6,369 bases of DNA, taken from NCBI GenBank assembly GCA_905182935.1, contig CAJJDL010000302.1, forward strand, positions 1 through 6,369, read 5' to 3'. The position numbers and the translations under genes were made by a program. The DNA comes from an uncultured Nitrospinaceae bacterium. GTDB lineage: Bacteria > Nitrospinota > Nitrospinia > Nitrospinales > VA-1. Every line of letters begins with the position of its first letter. The first letter of the stretch is position 1. The notes beneath the pieces were generated by a model. The model was not told the origin of the DNA. It saw only the letters and a list, made by a program, of their open reading frames with translations, and did no database searches. Positions 1 through 6,236 of the stretch are shown here, piece after piece.

Positions 1-48
1 TTCTTAAATTAATTATTAATAGTTTGATGCTCAGTAGAATTTCATCGC

Positions 49-432
49 ATGCCTACTAAAAATAGATATTTTTCGATTGAAGAAGCAAATGCTGTTATTC
101 CCCTGTTGTTGGTTGATATACCTTTAATTCAATCATTGATGGATAACTTATCTCATAATTATCCAGACGTAAAAAAAGCAAGAGAAAAAGCACCATTTAA
201 TGGCGGTAGCTTGCAGGGAGCCGATTACATAAACTGTGCGTTAAAGATTAATTACTTGACAGAGAAACTTGAGTCCAAGGGATGTATTTTAAAAGGAATT
301 AAACATGGGCTTGTAGACTTTCTTGCTCTCAGAGAAGGCAAGGAGGTATATCTTTGCTGGAAAAATCCTGAAGAAAAGATTGAGTACTGGCACGATATTC
401 AGTCAGGGTTTGCTGGAAGGCAGCGTATTTAA
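49..432 (+). CDS. DUF2203 family protein
   Basis: A 127-residue soluble protein matching the DUF2203 family, whose function is not known. The family signature is visible at both ends: an N-terminal F-S-I-E-E-A-N-A-V-I-P segment (residues 8-18), then a C-terminal block GLVDFLALREGKEVYLCW (87-104) and EYWHDIQSGFAGRQ (112-125), with the typical W-H-D (114-116) and final G-R-Q. The middle (about 20-85) is helical-looking and charged, as usual for the family. The length is normal and the gene is complete. ATG 49 is the first start codon after an in-frame TGA at 25-27, and it places the conserved F-S-I-E-E-A-N motif at its usual distance from the N-terminus. No clear Shine-Dalgarno site is seen before it. 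The gene converges on the phosphatase gene to its right, 19 bases away. Family recognition is from memory of the motif; no biochemical role is assigned. Confidence 0.88.
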   Translation: MPTKNRYFSIEEANAVIPLLLVDIPLIQSLMDNLSHNYPDVKKAREKAPFNGGSLQGADYINCALKINYLTEKLESKGCILKGIKHGLVDFLALREGKEVYLCWKNPEEKIEYWHDIQSGFAGRQRI

Positions 433-451
433 TGTTGAATATTAATGATAA

Positions 452-1225
452 TTACTTTTTCTTTAAAAGAATTGCTTGAACAGCTTTTACCAACTTTGGG
501 TTTCCTGAAATAGCGTTCCCTCTATCAATTAATCCTTTATTTCCTGTAAAGTTGGCAAATTCTCCTCCTGCTTCTTTCACGATAATTTTGCACGGTGCAA
601 AGTCCCATATATAAGCCCATGGATCGACCATAACATCAACGGCTCCTCTTATTGCCATCAAATGGCCGAATGCGTCAGGGTAGGTTCGGACAATTCCAGC
701 TTCTTTGTTTAGGGTATTGTATAAATGCATATATTTTTTTTGTTTAAAGCAGTATTTATCCCCAGTTGCTATGAATGAATCCTTAAGATTTTTATGTTTA
801 GAAACTTTAAGTCGTTTCTTCCCTGAGTAGGCACCTTCCCCTTTAACTGCCCAAGCGGTTTCTCCCAATGCAGGTAGAGATATAATCCCCATTACAGGCT
901 CACCTTTATAGAGTAGTGATATAAGAGATGCAAATAATGGTAGCCCACGTATAAATGAGCGAGTACCATCAATAGGGTCAATGGTCCAAACCCATTCTGA
1001 CTTGGAATTATCTTCTCCAAACTCCTCGCCAATAATCCCATGATCAGGATAATTTTGTGATATTTTATTTCGTAGTATCTCTTCTGCTTTGTAGTCTGCT
1101 ATGGTAACAGGACTATGGTCTGATTTAGATTCGACATTCATTTCTGTACGAAACCATTTCATGATTTCTGCATTTGAAATTTTTATATAGGAAAGAGCAG
1201 CATCTTTAGTGTCTAGCAGATTCAT
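452..1225 (-). CDS. Inositol monophosphatase superfamily phosphatase, histidinol-phosphatase (HisN)-like
   Basis: A 257-residue cytosolic, Mg2+-dependent phosphomonoesterase of the IMPase/FBPase fold. Metal-site motifs are all present: G-E-E (66-68), the W-x-x-D-P-I-D-G-T core (80-88, metal ligands D83 and D86), and the C-terminal W-D (207-208, ligand D208) in DPWAYIWDFAP, followed by E-A-G-G. An N-terminal S-P-V-T-I-A-D segment (38-44) is also typical. The D-P-I-D-G-T-R-S-F-I-x-G form of the core is closer to HisN-type histidinol-phosphate phosphatases than to the D-P-L-D-G-T-x-N-F of classical inositol monophosphatases. The substrate could therefore be histidinol phosphate, but inositol phosphate, PAP or another sugar phosphate cannot be excluded. 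No other histidine gene is in the window. ATG 1225 is preceded by GGAG eight bases upstream. The length is normal for the family (about 250-270). The superfamily is near certain; the substrate is inferred. Confidence 0.92.
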   Translation of the reverse strand: MNLLDTKDAALSYIKISNAEIMKWFRTEMNVESKSDHSPVTIADYKAEEILRNKISQNYPDHGIIGEEFGEDNSKSEWVWTIDPIDGTRSFIRGLPLFASLISLLYKGEPVMGIISLPALGETAWAVKGEGAYSGKKRLKVSKHKNLKDSFIATGDKYCFKQKKYMHLYNTLNKEAGIVRTYPDAFGHLMAIRGAVDVMVDPWAYIWDFAPCKIIVKEAGGEFANFTGNKGLIDRGNAISGNPKLVKAVQAILLKKK

Positions 1226-1260
1226 TCAGGATTCTCCATAAGTCATACTATTTTTTCGTG

Positions 1261-1290
1261 TTTACAAAGTTGATTTTTGATGGGTAGAAT
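1261..1290 (+). promoter_or_regulatory. Candidate sigma70-like promoter for the rightward cluster
   Basis: TTTACA (1261-1266) and TAGAAT (1285-1290) each match the consensus -35 and -10 hexamers at five of six positions and are 18 bases apart. They lie in the divergent intergenic region about 88 bases before the FGE-domain gene. AT-rich DNA gives chance matches: a second pair, TTGTTA (1300-1305) and TTTAAT (1323-1328) with 17-base spacing, is an alternative. No convincing pair was found for the leftward phosphatase gene. Confidence 0.3.
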
Positions 1291-1312
1291 GATTTGTAAT
1301 TGTTAAATCTAT

Positions 1313-1331
1313 AGAATTAATTTTTAATTCT
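1313..1331. repeat. AT-rich inverted repeat in the divergent intergenic region
   Basis: AGAATTAA (1313-1320) and TTAATTCT (1324-1331) are perfect inverted arms of eight bases around a TTT spacer, and a short T-run continues to 1335. The stem has only one G:C pair, so it would be a weak RNA hairpin or terminator. It could equally be a protein-binding dyad between the two divergent genes. Chance is possible at this base composition. Confidence 0.35.
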
Positions 1332-1377
1332 TTTTGTAAATATGATCGTTTTATTGATACTTGCCTGAGATAACTTT

Positions 1378-2283
1378 ATGAATGATAAAAAATTAATGTT
1401 TGCTGTTATTGGCTGTTTCGCTATTGCTCTTTTATTTGTTCTTGTAATTGTTTGGGAGATCAAAAAATCTATAGAGTACGATAAAAAAGTGCGTCGGCTT
1501 TCATCTAAAGCAACCGAAACCATTGTGAATGATAACAGAGATTTTAGTATCTACGAATTAATAGTTGGAAGTGATGAGCGAGAAATGATTTTGGTTCCCG
1601 AGGGAGTATTTACTCGAGGGTCAGACGATGGAGGTTTTGATGAAAAGCCAGAGCAGGAGATTTACTTAGACGCATTTTATGTGGATAAGTATGAGGTTTC
1701 AGTAGAAGCATATAATGTGTTTCGTAAAAATGCCAGCTATGTGAAGCCATCTTTTCCTTTTTTACAAAGCGATAACTCTACATTATTTTTAGAAACTCCA
1801 AACTTCCCAGTTGTCGGAGTTTCTTGGCACGATGCAACCAACTACTGTGAATGGGCTGGTAGAAGGCTTTTGACTGAGGCAGAGTGGGAAAAAGCTGCTA
1901 GAGGTACACATGGTCTAAAATTTCCGTGGTCAAATAAAGTTCTTGAAAAACGAGCTAATCTTGCAGGCAAACATGATGGGTTTGAGTTTTTGGCTCCAAT
2001 AGGTAGTTTTCCCATGGGAAGGAGCGTTTATGGAGTTTATGATATGTCTGGCAATGTTGCAGAGTGGGTTCAGGATATCTATGATCAATTTTATTATCAA
2101 ACTGCTCAGATAATGAATCCAACTGGTCCTGAACAAGGTAAAAATAGAGTCTTCCGAGGTGGGTCGTGGGATTCACGGTCGGTTGATATTCGTGTGGCAA
2201 AACGTTTTGCTGCAACTGAGGGAAGAAAAGATGCTGTTTTAGGTTTTCGTTGCGGTTTATCTAAAGCTGATTTTAAAAATTAA
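1378..2283 (+). CDS. Membrane-anchored FGE/SUMF1-domain protein, lacking the catalytic Cys pair
   Basis: A 301-residue protein with one N-terminal hydrophobic helix (about residues 7-26), a charged linker (27-65) and a complete FGE-sulfatase (SUMF1/EgtB-type) domain (about 69-293). Family marks in order: M-I-L-V-P-E-G-V-F-x-x-G-S (70-82), the D-x-F-Y-V-D-K-Y-E-V-S block (98-108), P-V-V-G-V-S-W-H-D-A (144-153), Y-C-E-W-A-G-R-R-L-L-T-E-A-E-W-E-K-A-A-R-G (156-176), Y-D-M-S-G-N-V-A-E-W (221-230), R-G-G-S-W (260-264) and the closing G-F-R-C (289-292). True formylglycine-generating enzymes carry two copper-binding cysteines just after G-G-S; here those positions are Ser266 and Ile271. Sulfatase-type Cys oxidation is therefore unlikely, and the domain may be a binding module or have another activity. 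Positive charge is high just after the helix (KK, KK, RR between 29 and 40), so which side of the membrane the domain faces is unclear. ATG 1378 has a weak GAGA-type site before it. First gene of the rightward cluster. Confidence 0.88.
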   Translation: MNDKKLMFAVIGCFAIALLFVLVIVWEIKKSIEYDKKVRRLSSKATETIVNDNRDFSIYELIVGSDEREMILVPEGVFTRGSDDGGFDEKPEQEIYLDAFYVDKYEVSVEAYNVFRKNASYVKPSFPFLQSDNSTLFLETPNFPVVGVSWHDATNYCEWAGRRLLTEAEWEKAARGTHGLKFPWSNKVLEKRANLAGKHDGFEFLAPIGSFPMGRSVYGVYDMSGNVAEWVQDIYDQFYYQTAQIMNPTGPEQGKNRVFRGGSWDSRSVDIRVAKRFAATEGRKDAVLGFRCGLSKADFKN

Positions 2284-2302
2284 TATTTAGCGAAAAACTA
2301 TT

Positions 2303-2342
2303 ATCCTCCTTTATTCAATTGTTTGATTAGGTAATCCTCCTT
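2303..2342. repeat. Direct repeat ATCCTCCTT, two copies
   Basis: The nine-base sequence ATCCTCCTT occurs at 2303-2311 and again at 2334-2342, 31 bases apart, between the FGE-domain gene and the TTG start of the next gene. In the mRNA sense it contains CCUCCUU, the same sequence as the anti-Shine-Dalgarno core of 16S rRNA. The second copy overlaps the first two bases of the TTG start codon. No regulatory role is known; see the findings. Confidence 0.5.
2329..2332 (+). promoter_or_regulatory. Weak ribosome binding site (AGGT) for the TTG start
   Basis: AGGT lies eight bases before TTG 2341 and is the only SD-like sequence in this gap. It is weak. It supports the TTG start because an in-frame stop (TAA, 2332-2334) rules out any start further upstream, and the next in-frame Met is residue 35, inside the membrane domain. 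Confidence 0.4.
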
Positions 2343-5300
2343 GAATTCCCAATCCAGATTCTGGGTATTAATTTTCTTTTTTATTTCGGGTGCAACCGGC
2401 CTGATATACGAGGTTGTGTGGACTCGAATTTTAACACGTGTTATGGGTAACACACATTATTCGATTGCTACCGTGTTGACCATCTTTATGGGAGGCCTTG
2501 CTCTAGGAAGCTATCTTGGTGGACGCTGGGTTGATAAAAGAAAAAATGCCTTATTTATTTATGCTGCTCTAGAAGTGGTTATTGGTCTATATTGTTTGCT
2601 GATTCCTTCGATCATTGAAAACGCCTCTCCTCTTTTTGAATGGGTTTACCAGACTCAAACCGGATCTTATACTCAAGCAAGTTTATATCGATTTTTTATC
2701 TGCGGAGTCATATTAATTCTTCCTACTTCATTGATGGGCGCAACACTTCCAGTTCTAAGTAAATACATTTCTCAAGACTCTGTTTTTATCGGCCGAGATG
2801 TGGGTACTTTGTATTCACTAAATACCTTTGGAGCAGTTACTGGAGCTTTTTGTAGTGCATTTTTATTTATGAAGTTTTGGGGAGTTTTGGCAACTATATG
2901 GTTTGCTGCGGCTTTAAACATCGGTATTGCTGTGGTTATTTTTATATTTTTTAATTCGGGTTCAGAGATACCAAAAACTTTAGAAAAAGGAAAAGAGAGA
3001 TTAGATAAGTCATTATTTGAGGCTAATACGTTTTATATTTTATTGGCTTTTGGATTCTCTGGATTGAGCGCCTTAACATATCAGGTTGCATGGAATCGTA
3101 TTTTGTCACTACTTTTAGGTTCATCTATTTATGCGTTTAGCCTTATCCTGACTACATTTATTCTAGGTCTCGCTTTTGGAACAGCTGTGTTTTCTCGAAA
3201 AGTGAATGAATTTAAAAGTCCGTTAATGGTATTTGGACTTCTACAGATGGGGATAGGAATATCGGCCTTATTCTTAATTCCACTTTTTGAATATATTCCA
3301 TTTATTAATCGATGGGTATATCAAAATTGGAGTATGGATTTTGTTACCATACAGTGGTCTGTTTTTTTGGTGGTAGTTTGTTTTTTATTTATCCCCACAT
3401 TTTTTATGGGAGCCCAGTTCCCAATCGTTATTAAGCTTGTGGTTCGAAAACTGGACACATTAGGCCATTCTATTGGAAAAGTTTACGCTTCCAATACTTC
3501 TGGGACTATTATTGGATCTTTTTTGGCTGGGTTTATTCTGATTCCATTTATTGGTGTCCAAAATACTATTCTCGTGGCAGTGGGTTTAAATTTATTCATT
3601 GGTTTTACTTTGATGATAATTTCTGCAAGAGTTTCCATTAATTACAAGATGTACGTTTTGCCGGCCATTTTAATGTTTTGTTTCATGTGGGGGAAATCTA
3701 TGGATTCTTGGGATAAATCCATTATCTCAAGCGGTTCTTATATGCCTTACCGTATAGGTGATTTAAGTGAAGCGGAGGCTAAGGCGAATAAAGTTTTATT
3801 TTTTGAGGAGGGTATCCATACAACGGTTACAACTGAACTTGCCGCGTCGGGAAATATTTTTTTGCGAGTTAACGGGAAAACAGATGCATCACTAGCGATG
3901 GATATGCGAACTCAGTTACTATCGGGATACATTCCGATGCTTGCACACAAAGATCCCAAATCGGTATTAGTTATTGGTCAGGGTAGTGGCATTACTCTTG
4001 GTGCGGTAGAACAGTTCCCTATAAATTCAGTAGATCTTGTTGAAATTTCATCAGCTGTAATTAAGGGGTCGCGTTATTTTGATTCATTCAATCATCATGC
4101 ATTAGATGATAAAAGGTTGAAAATAATTTTGGCTGATGGAAGGAATCATGTTGCTTTAGCTGACCAAAAATACGATGTTATTATATCTGAACCATCAAAC
4201 CCTTGGATTGCTGGTGTTGGGGCCTTATTTACGGTTAACTTTTTTGAGTTGATGAAAAAGCGGCTTAACCCTGGGGGCATTGCTTGTATTTGGGTGCATA
4301 CGAACATGAGTCCCATGAGCTTTAAGTCTGTAGTTCGTACCTTTTCAGAAACTTATCACTATGTAACGATGTGGGAGTCTATTGTTGGTGATGATTATTT
4401 GCTCATTGGGTCTGATTCAGAATACAAATTTTCTTACAATCAAGTTGGTGAACTTTTGTCCGATGAAATTCAAGGTAAAGATCTTAATCAAATAGGTATT
4501 TCTGACGTGAGAAACCTAATGAGTTTGCTTATAATGAAGCGTCAAGAGCTAATTCAGTTTTCTAAAGACGCACCAATTCACACCGATGACAATTCACTTT
4601 TGGAATTCAATGCGCCTAAATATATTTATAAGGACGAGAGAGATATTCTAGTTCGGCAATTAACCCCATACGTTAAAATCGATGGATCGTTATTAGACTT
4701 AGAAAAGTTGGATAAATCTGTTCGTTTAAGGATATTAAAAGAAATTGCAGCAACCGAAAGATCGGAGAGTCAAATTTCTGAAATCAAGCGCAGAAACAGG
4801 ATTAAAGGTTCACTGGATCAAGCAAAAGAGGCATACCAAATGGGTGATTCTTCTCGTGCGGTAGAGATCTATGGGGATATTCTTAAACGCGACCCAGATA
4901 ATGTATTGGCATGGTTAAACTTAGGGAATGTTCTTAAGGGACTAAATCAATTTAATGCGGCTGAGATTGCATACAAAAGAACATTAGAAATCAATCCTTT
5001 TTATATTTTTGGAAGTGTTTCTTTAGCCCAACTTTATCTAGCATCTAAGGAACCTGAGAAGGCATTGAATGTGTTAGGGTCTTTAGATAGGTGGCATGAT
5101 AGTGATAGTGAAGTAAGCCTTTATAAAGGGATAGCTTTTTCTTTTCAGAAAAAAACAGAACTTGCAATTAAAGAATTTCAAAATGCTATCAAAATAGACT
5201 CTAAATTTGATCTTCCATATTATTATATTGGGGTTCAGTATTTTGGATCTAGTCCAGAGTTTTCTAAAGCTAATTTAGAAAAATTTCTACTTTTATCATT

Positions 5301-5361
5301 AAATAAGCCAGATAGCCAGGGTTTGGTTGTTAAAGCAAAAAAACTACTGAGGAAACTTTAA
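2341..5361 (+). CDS. Fused 12-13 TM (MFS-like) / spermidine synthase-like / TPR membrane protein
   Basis: A 1006-residue three-part protein. Residues about 7-428 form some 12 membrane helices in two homologous halves, with conserved G-A-T-G-L-I-Y-E-V-V-W-T-R (17-29) and L-M-G-A-T-L-P-V (131-138). A short hydrophobic stretch at 437-450 may be a thirteenth helix. Residues about 485-760 are a spermidine-synthase-like Rossmann domain: V-I-G-Q-G-S-G (544-550) for SAM-type cofactor binding, acidic E568 after the second strand, A-D-G-R-N (598-602), Y-D-V-I-I-S-E-P-S-N-P-W (611-622), and H-T-D-D-N-S-x-L-E-F (747-756). The aminopropyltransferase D-x-x-D-P motif is replaced by E-P-S-N-P, and N-G-K-T-D-A-S (511-517) stands where polyamine synthases have their substrate-binding segment, so polyamine synthesis is doubtful. 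Residues about 824-1000 are four or five TPRs. Known family: 'fused MFS/spermidine synthase', uncharacterised. The start is TTG: it keeps the first helix, and an in-frame stop lies nine bases before it. Confidence 0.9.
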   Translation: MNSQSRFWVLIFFFISGATGLIYEVVWTRILTRVMGNTHYSIATVLTIFMGGLALGSYLGGRWVDKRKNALFIYAALEVVIGLYCLLIPSIIENASPLFEWVYQTQTGSYTQASLYRFFICGVILILPTSLMGATLPVLSKYISQDSVFIGRDVGTLYSLNTFGAVTGAFCSAFLFMKFWGVLATIWFAAALNIGIAVVIFIFFNSGSEIPKTLEKGKERLDKSLFEANTFYILLAFGFSGLSALTYQVAWNRILSLLLGSSIYAFSLILTTFILGLAFGTAVFSRKVNEFKSPLMVFGLLQMGIGISALFLIPLFEYIPFINRWVYQNWSMDFVTIQWSVFLVVVCFLFIPTFFMGAQFPIVIKLVVRKLDTLGHSIGKVYASNTSGTIIGSFLAGFILIPFIGVQNTILVAVGLNLFIGFTLMIISARVSINYKMYVLPAILMFCFMWGKSMDSWDKSIISSGSYMPYRIGDLSEAEAKANKVLFFEEGIHTTVTTELAASGNIFLRVNGKTDASLAMDMRTQLLSGYIPMLAHKDPKSVLVIGQGSGITLGAVEQFPINSVDLVEISSAVIKGSRYFDSFNHHALDDKRLKIILADGRNHVALADQKYDVIISEPSNPWIAGVGALFTVNFFELMKKRLNPGGIACIWVHTNMSPMSFKSVVRTFSETYHYVTMWESIVGDDYLLIGSDSEYKFSYNQVGELLSDEIQGKDLNQIGISDVRNLMSLLIMKRQELIQFSKDAPIHTDDNSLLEFNAPKYIYKDERDILVRQLTPYVKIDGSLLDLEKLDKSVRLRILKEIAATERSESQISEIKRRNRIKGSLDQAKEAYQMGDSSRAVEIYGDILKRDPDNVLAWLNLGNVLKGLNQFNAAEIAYKRTLEINPFYIFGSVSLAQLYLASKEPEKALNVLGSLDRWHDSDSEVSLYKGIAFSFQKKTELAIKEFQNAIKIDSKFDLPYYYIGVQYFGSSPEFSKANLEKFLLLSLNKPDSQGLVVKAKKLLRKL

Positions 5362-5380
5362 CCAGTTGATTAACTGGTTA
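5359..5380. repeat. Perfect hairpin overlapping the stop codon of the fused membrane protein gene
   Basis: TAACCAGTT (5359-5367) and AACTGGTTA (5372-5380) are perfect nine-base inverted arms around a GATT loop. The left arm begins with the TAA stop codon. The stem has three G:C pairs and is followed by TATATAC, not a T-run, so it does not look like a standard Rho-independent terminator. It could be an mRNA-stabilising or partial-termination hairpin between cistrons, or an operator-type dyad before the TPR gene. Confidence 0.55.
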
Positions 5381-5410
5381 TATATACTACTAATTTTCAT
5401 GTGATTGAAT

Positions 5411-6157
5411 ATGCCTAAAAAGATAAAAATATTGTGGGTTGCGTGTGTTCTAATTATTTTCTCTGGTTTTGTTTGTTTTTCTTTTATGAAAAAGGTGAAA
5501 GTTTATCAATTAAAAGAGGAAGCAAGGTCTAATCAAGAGTCTCTTGAAAATAAAAAGACGTCTTTTAAGGTTAAAGATAATGGCAAGGTTTTTAAAGTTG
5601 ATCCGATTAAAGAAATTAAAGAACTAAATGCTCTTGGAAAATATGATGATGCTGTCAAGTATGCAGAAGGTGTTGCAATGCTTAATCCTAACCAACCAAA
5701 AATTTATACTTGGTGGGGGATTTCTCTTGTCAAGGCTGGGAATAGGGAGTTGGCTATTGAAAAATTTGTTAAGTCAGCCAACTTAGATAGTAGTTATTCA
5801 AAAACGTACTTGTACTGGGGGCTTACCTTGGCAATGAGTGGGGATTCAGATGGAGCGATTAAGAAATATAAGAAAGTTCTAAAATTAGAGCCAGACAATA
5901 GCAATGCATATGCTTATTGGGGAGCTGCTTTGGATAAATTAGGTAAATATTTAGAGTCAGTTGAAAAGCTTGAGTATGCTCTGGAGATTAATCCAAATAA
6001 CCCCAATGTTTTTAGTCCTTTAATTGTTTCATTCTTCCATCAGAAAAAATACAGTGATGCTTGGGGTGTTGTGAAAAAGGCAAAGAGAGCTAAGGTGATT
6101 ATTCCTAAAAGCTTAATAATTAGGTTGACTGAGGTTTCTCCTGAGCCTATGTATTAA
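5411..6157 (+). CDS. Membrane-anchored TPR protein
   Basis: A 248-residue protein from ATG 5411. It has a Lys-rich N-terminus, one hydrophobic helix (about residues 6-26), a charged linker (27-63), then about five TPRs filling residues 64-232. Three successive repeats share the A-helix pattern Y-x-W/Y-W-G: Y-T-W-W-G (99-103), Y-L-Y-W-G (133-137) and Y-A-Y-W-G (167-171). They end in N-L-D, K-L-E-P and E-I-N-P respectively, as usual for TPRs. It is predicted to be a protein-interaction scaffold bound to the inner membrane. The TPR domain may face either side, because Lys residues flank the helix on both sides. A TTG two codons upstream (5405) is in frame and possible. The ATG is preferred; GTGA six bases before it is only a weak SD match. 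It follows the TPR-tailed gene by 49 bases, beyond a hairpin. The specific function is unknown. Confidence 0.85.
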   Translation: MPKKIKILWVACVLIIFSGFVCFSFMKKVKVYQLKEEARSNQESLENKKTSFKVKDNGKVFKVDPIKEIKELNALGKYDDAVKYAEGVAMLNPNQPKIYTWWGISLVKAGNRELAIEKFVKSANLDSSYSKTYLYWGLTLAMSGDSDGAIKKYKKVLKLEPDNSNAYAYWGAALDKLGKYLESVEKLEYALEINPNNPNVFSPLIVSFFHQKKYSDAWGVVKKAKRAKVIIPKSLIIRLTEVSPEPMY

Positions 6158-6228
6158 TTTATATAGATATATTCAAAAAATTTTATATAATGCACACTTA
6201 TTTTATTAGTTGTGATGAATAATATAAT

Positions 6229-6233
6229 GAGGA
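6229..6233 (+). promoter_or_regulatory. Ribosome binding site (GAGGA) for the truncated last gene
   Basis: GAGGA ends three bases before ATG 6237, which is a close but usable spacing. It is one of the better SD matches in the window and supports the start of the partial gene. TATAAT hexamers at 6186-6191 and 6223-6228 lie nearby. The first could be a -10 element, but no good -35 partner was seen and the region is almost pure A/T. Confidence 0.5.
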
Positions 6234-6236
6234 AAT

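Noticed and set aside
8..20. ATTAAT-T-ATTAAT repeat at the left edge
   Set aside because: Short, pure A/T and expected by chance at this base composition; no associated promoter spacing was found.
433..451. Bidirectional terminator between the convergent genes
   Set aside because: The 19-base gap is AT-rich but has no convincing stem-loop followed by a T-run on either strand.
1317..1523. Minus-strand 68-codon open frame across the start of the FGE-domain gene
   Set aside because: It overlaps the intergenic region and the well-supported FGE-like gene, has no recognisable motif, and has biased composition as expected from an antisense frame.
1930..2215. Two overlapping minus-strand open frames (68 and 86 codons)
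   Set aside because: Both lie wholly inside the conserved FGE domain, overlap each other in different frames, and show no family motif. They are shadows of the real gene.
2281..2342. Minus-strand gene suggested by the strong SD sequence AAGGAGGAT
   Set aside because: On the minus strand no ATG or GTG follows at a usable distance, and the nearby TTG frame stops after five codons, so the SD match does not serve a gene there.
3793..4620. Annotating the fused protein as a genuine spermidine synthase (speE)
   Set aside because: The catalytic D-x-x-D-P and polyamine-binding residues are replaced, and the protein is a membrane fusion. Only the fold is supported, not the activity.
6158..6236. Terminator or promoter after the TPR gene (TTATATA ... 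TATATAA, AAAAAATTTT)
   Set aside because: The only pairing is an all-A/T 7-base stem with an 18-base loop, and TATAAT matches lack -35 partners. Low-complexity A/T sequence explains both.
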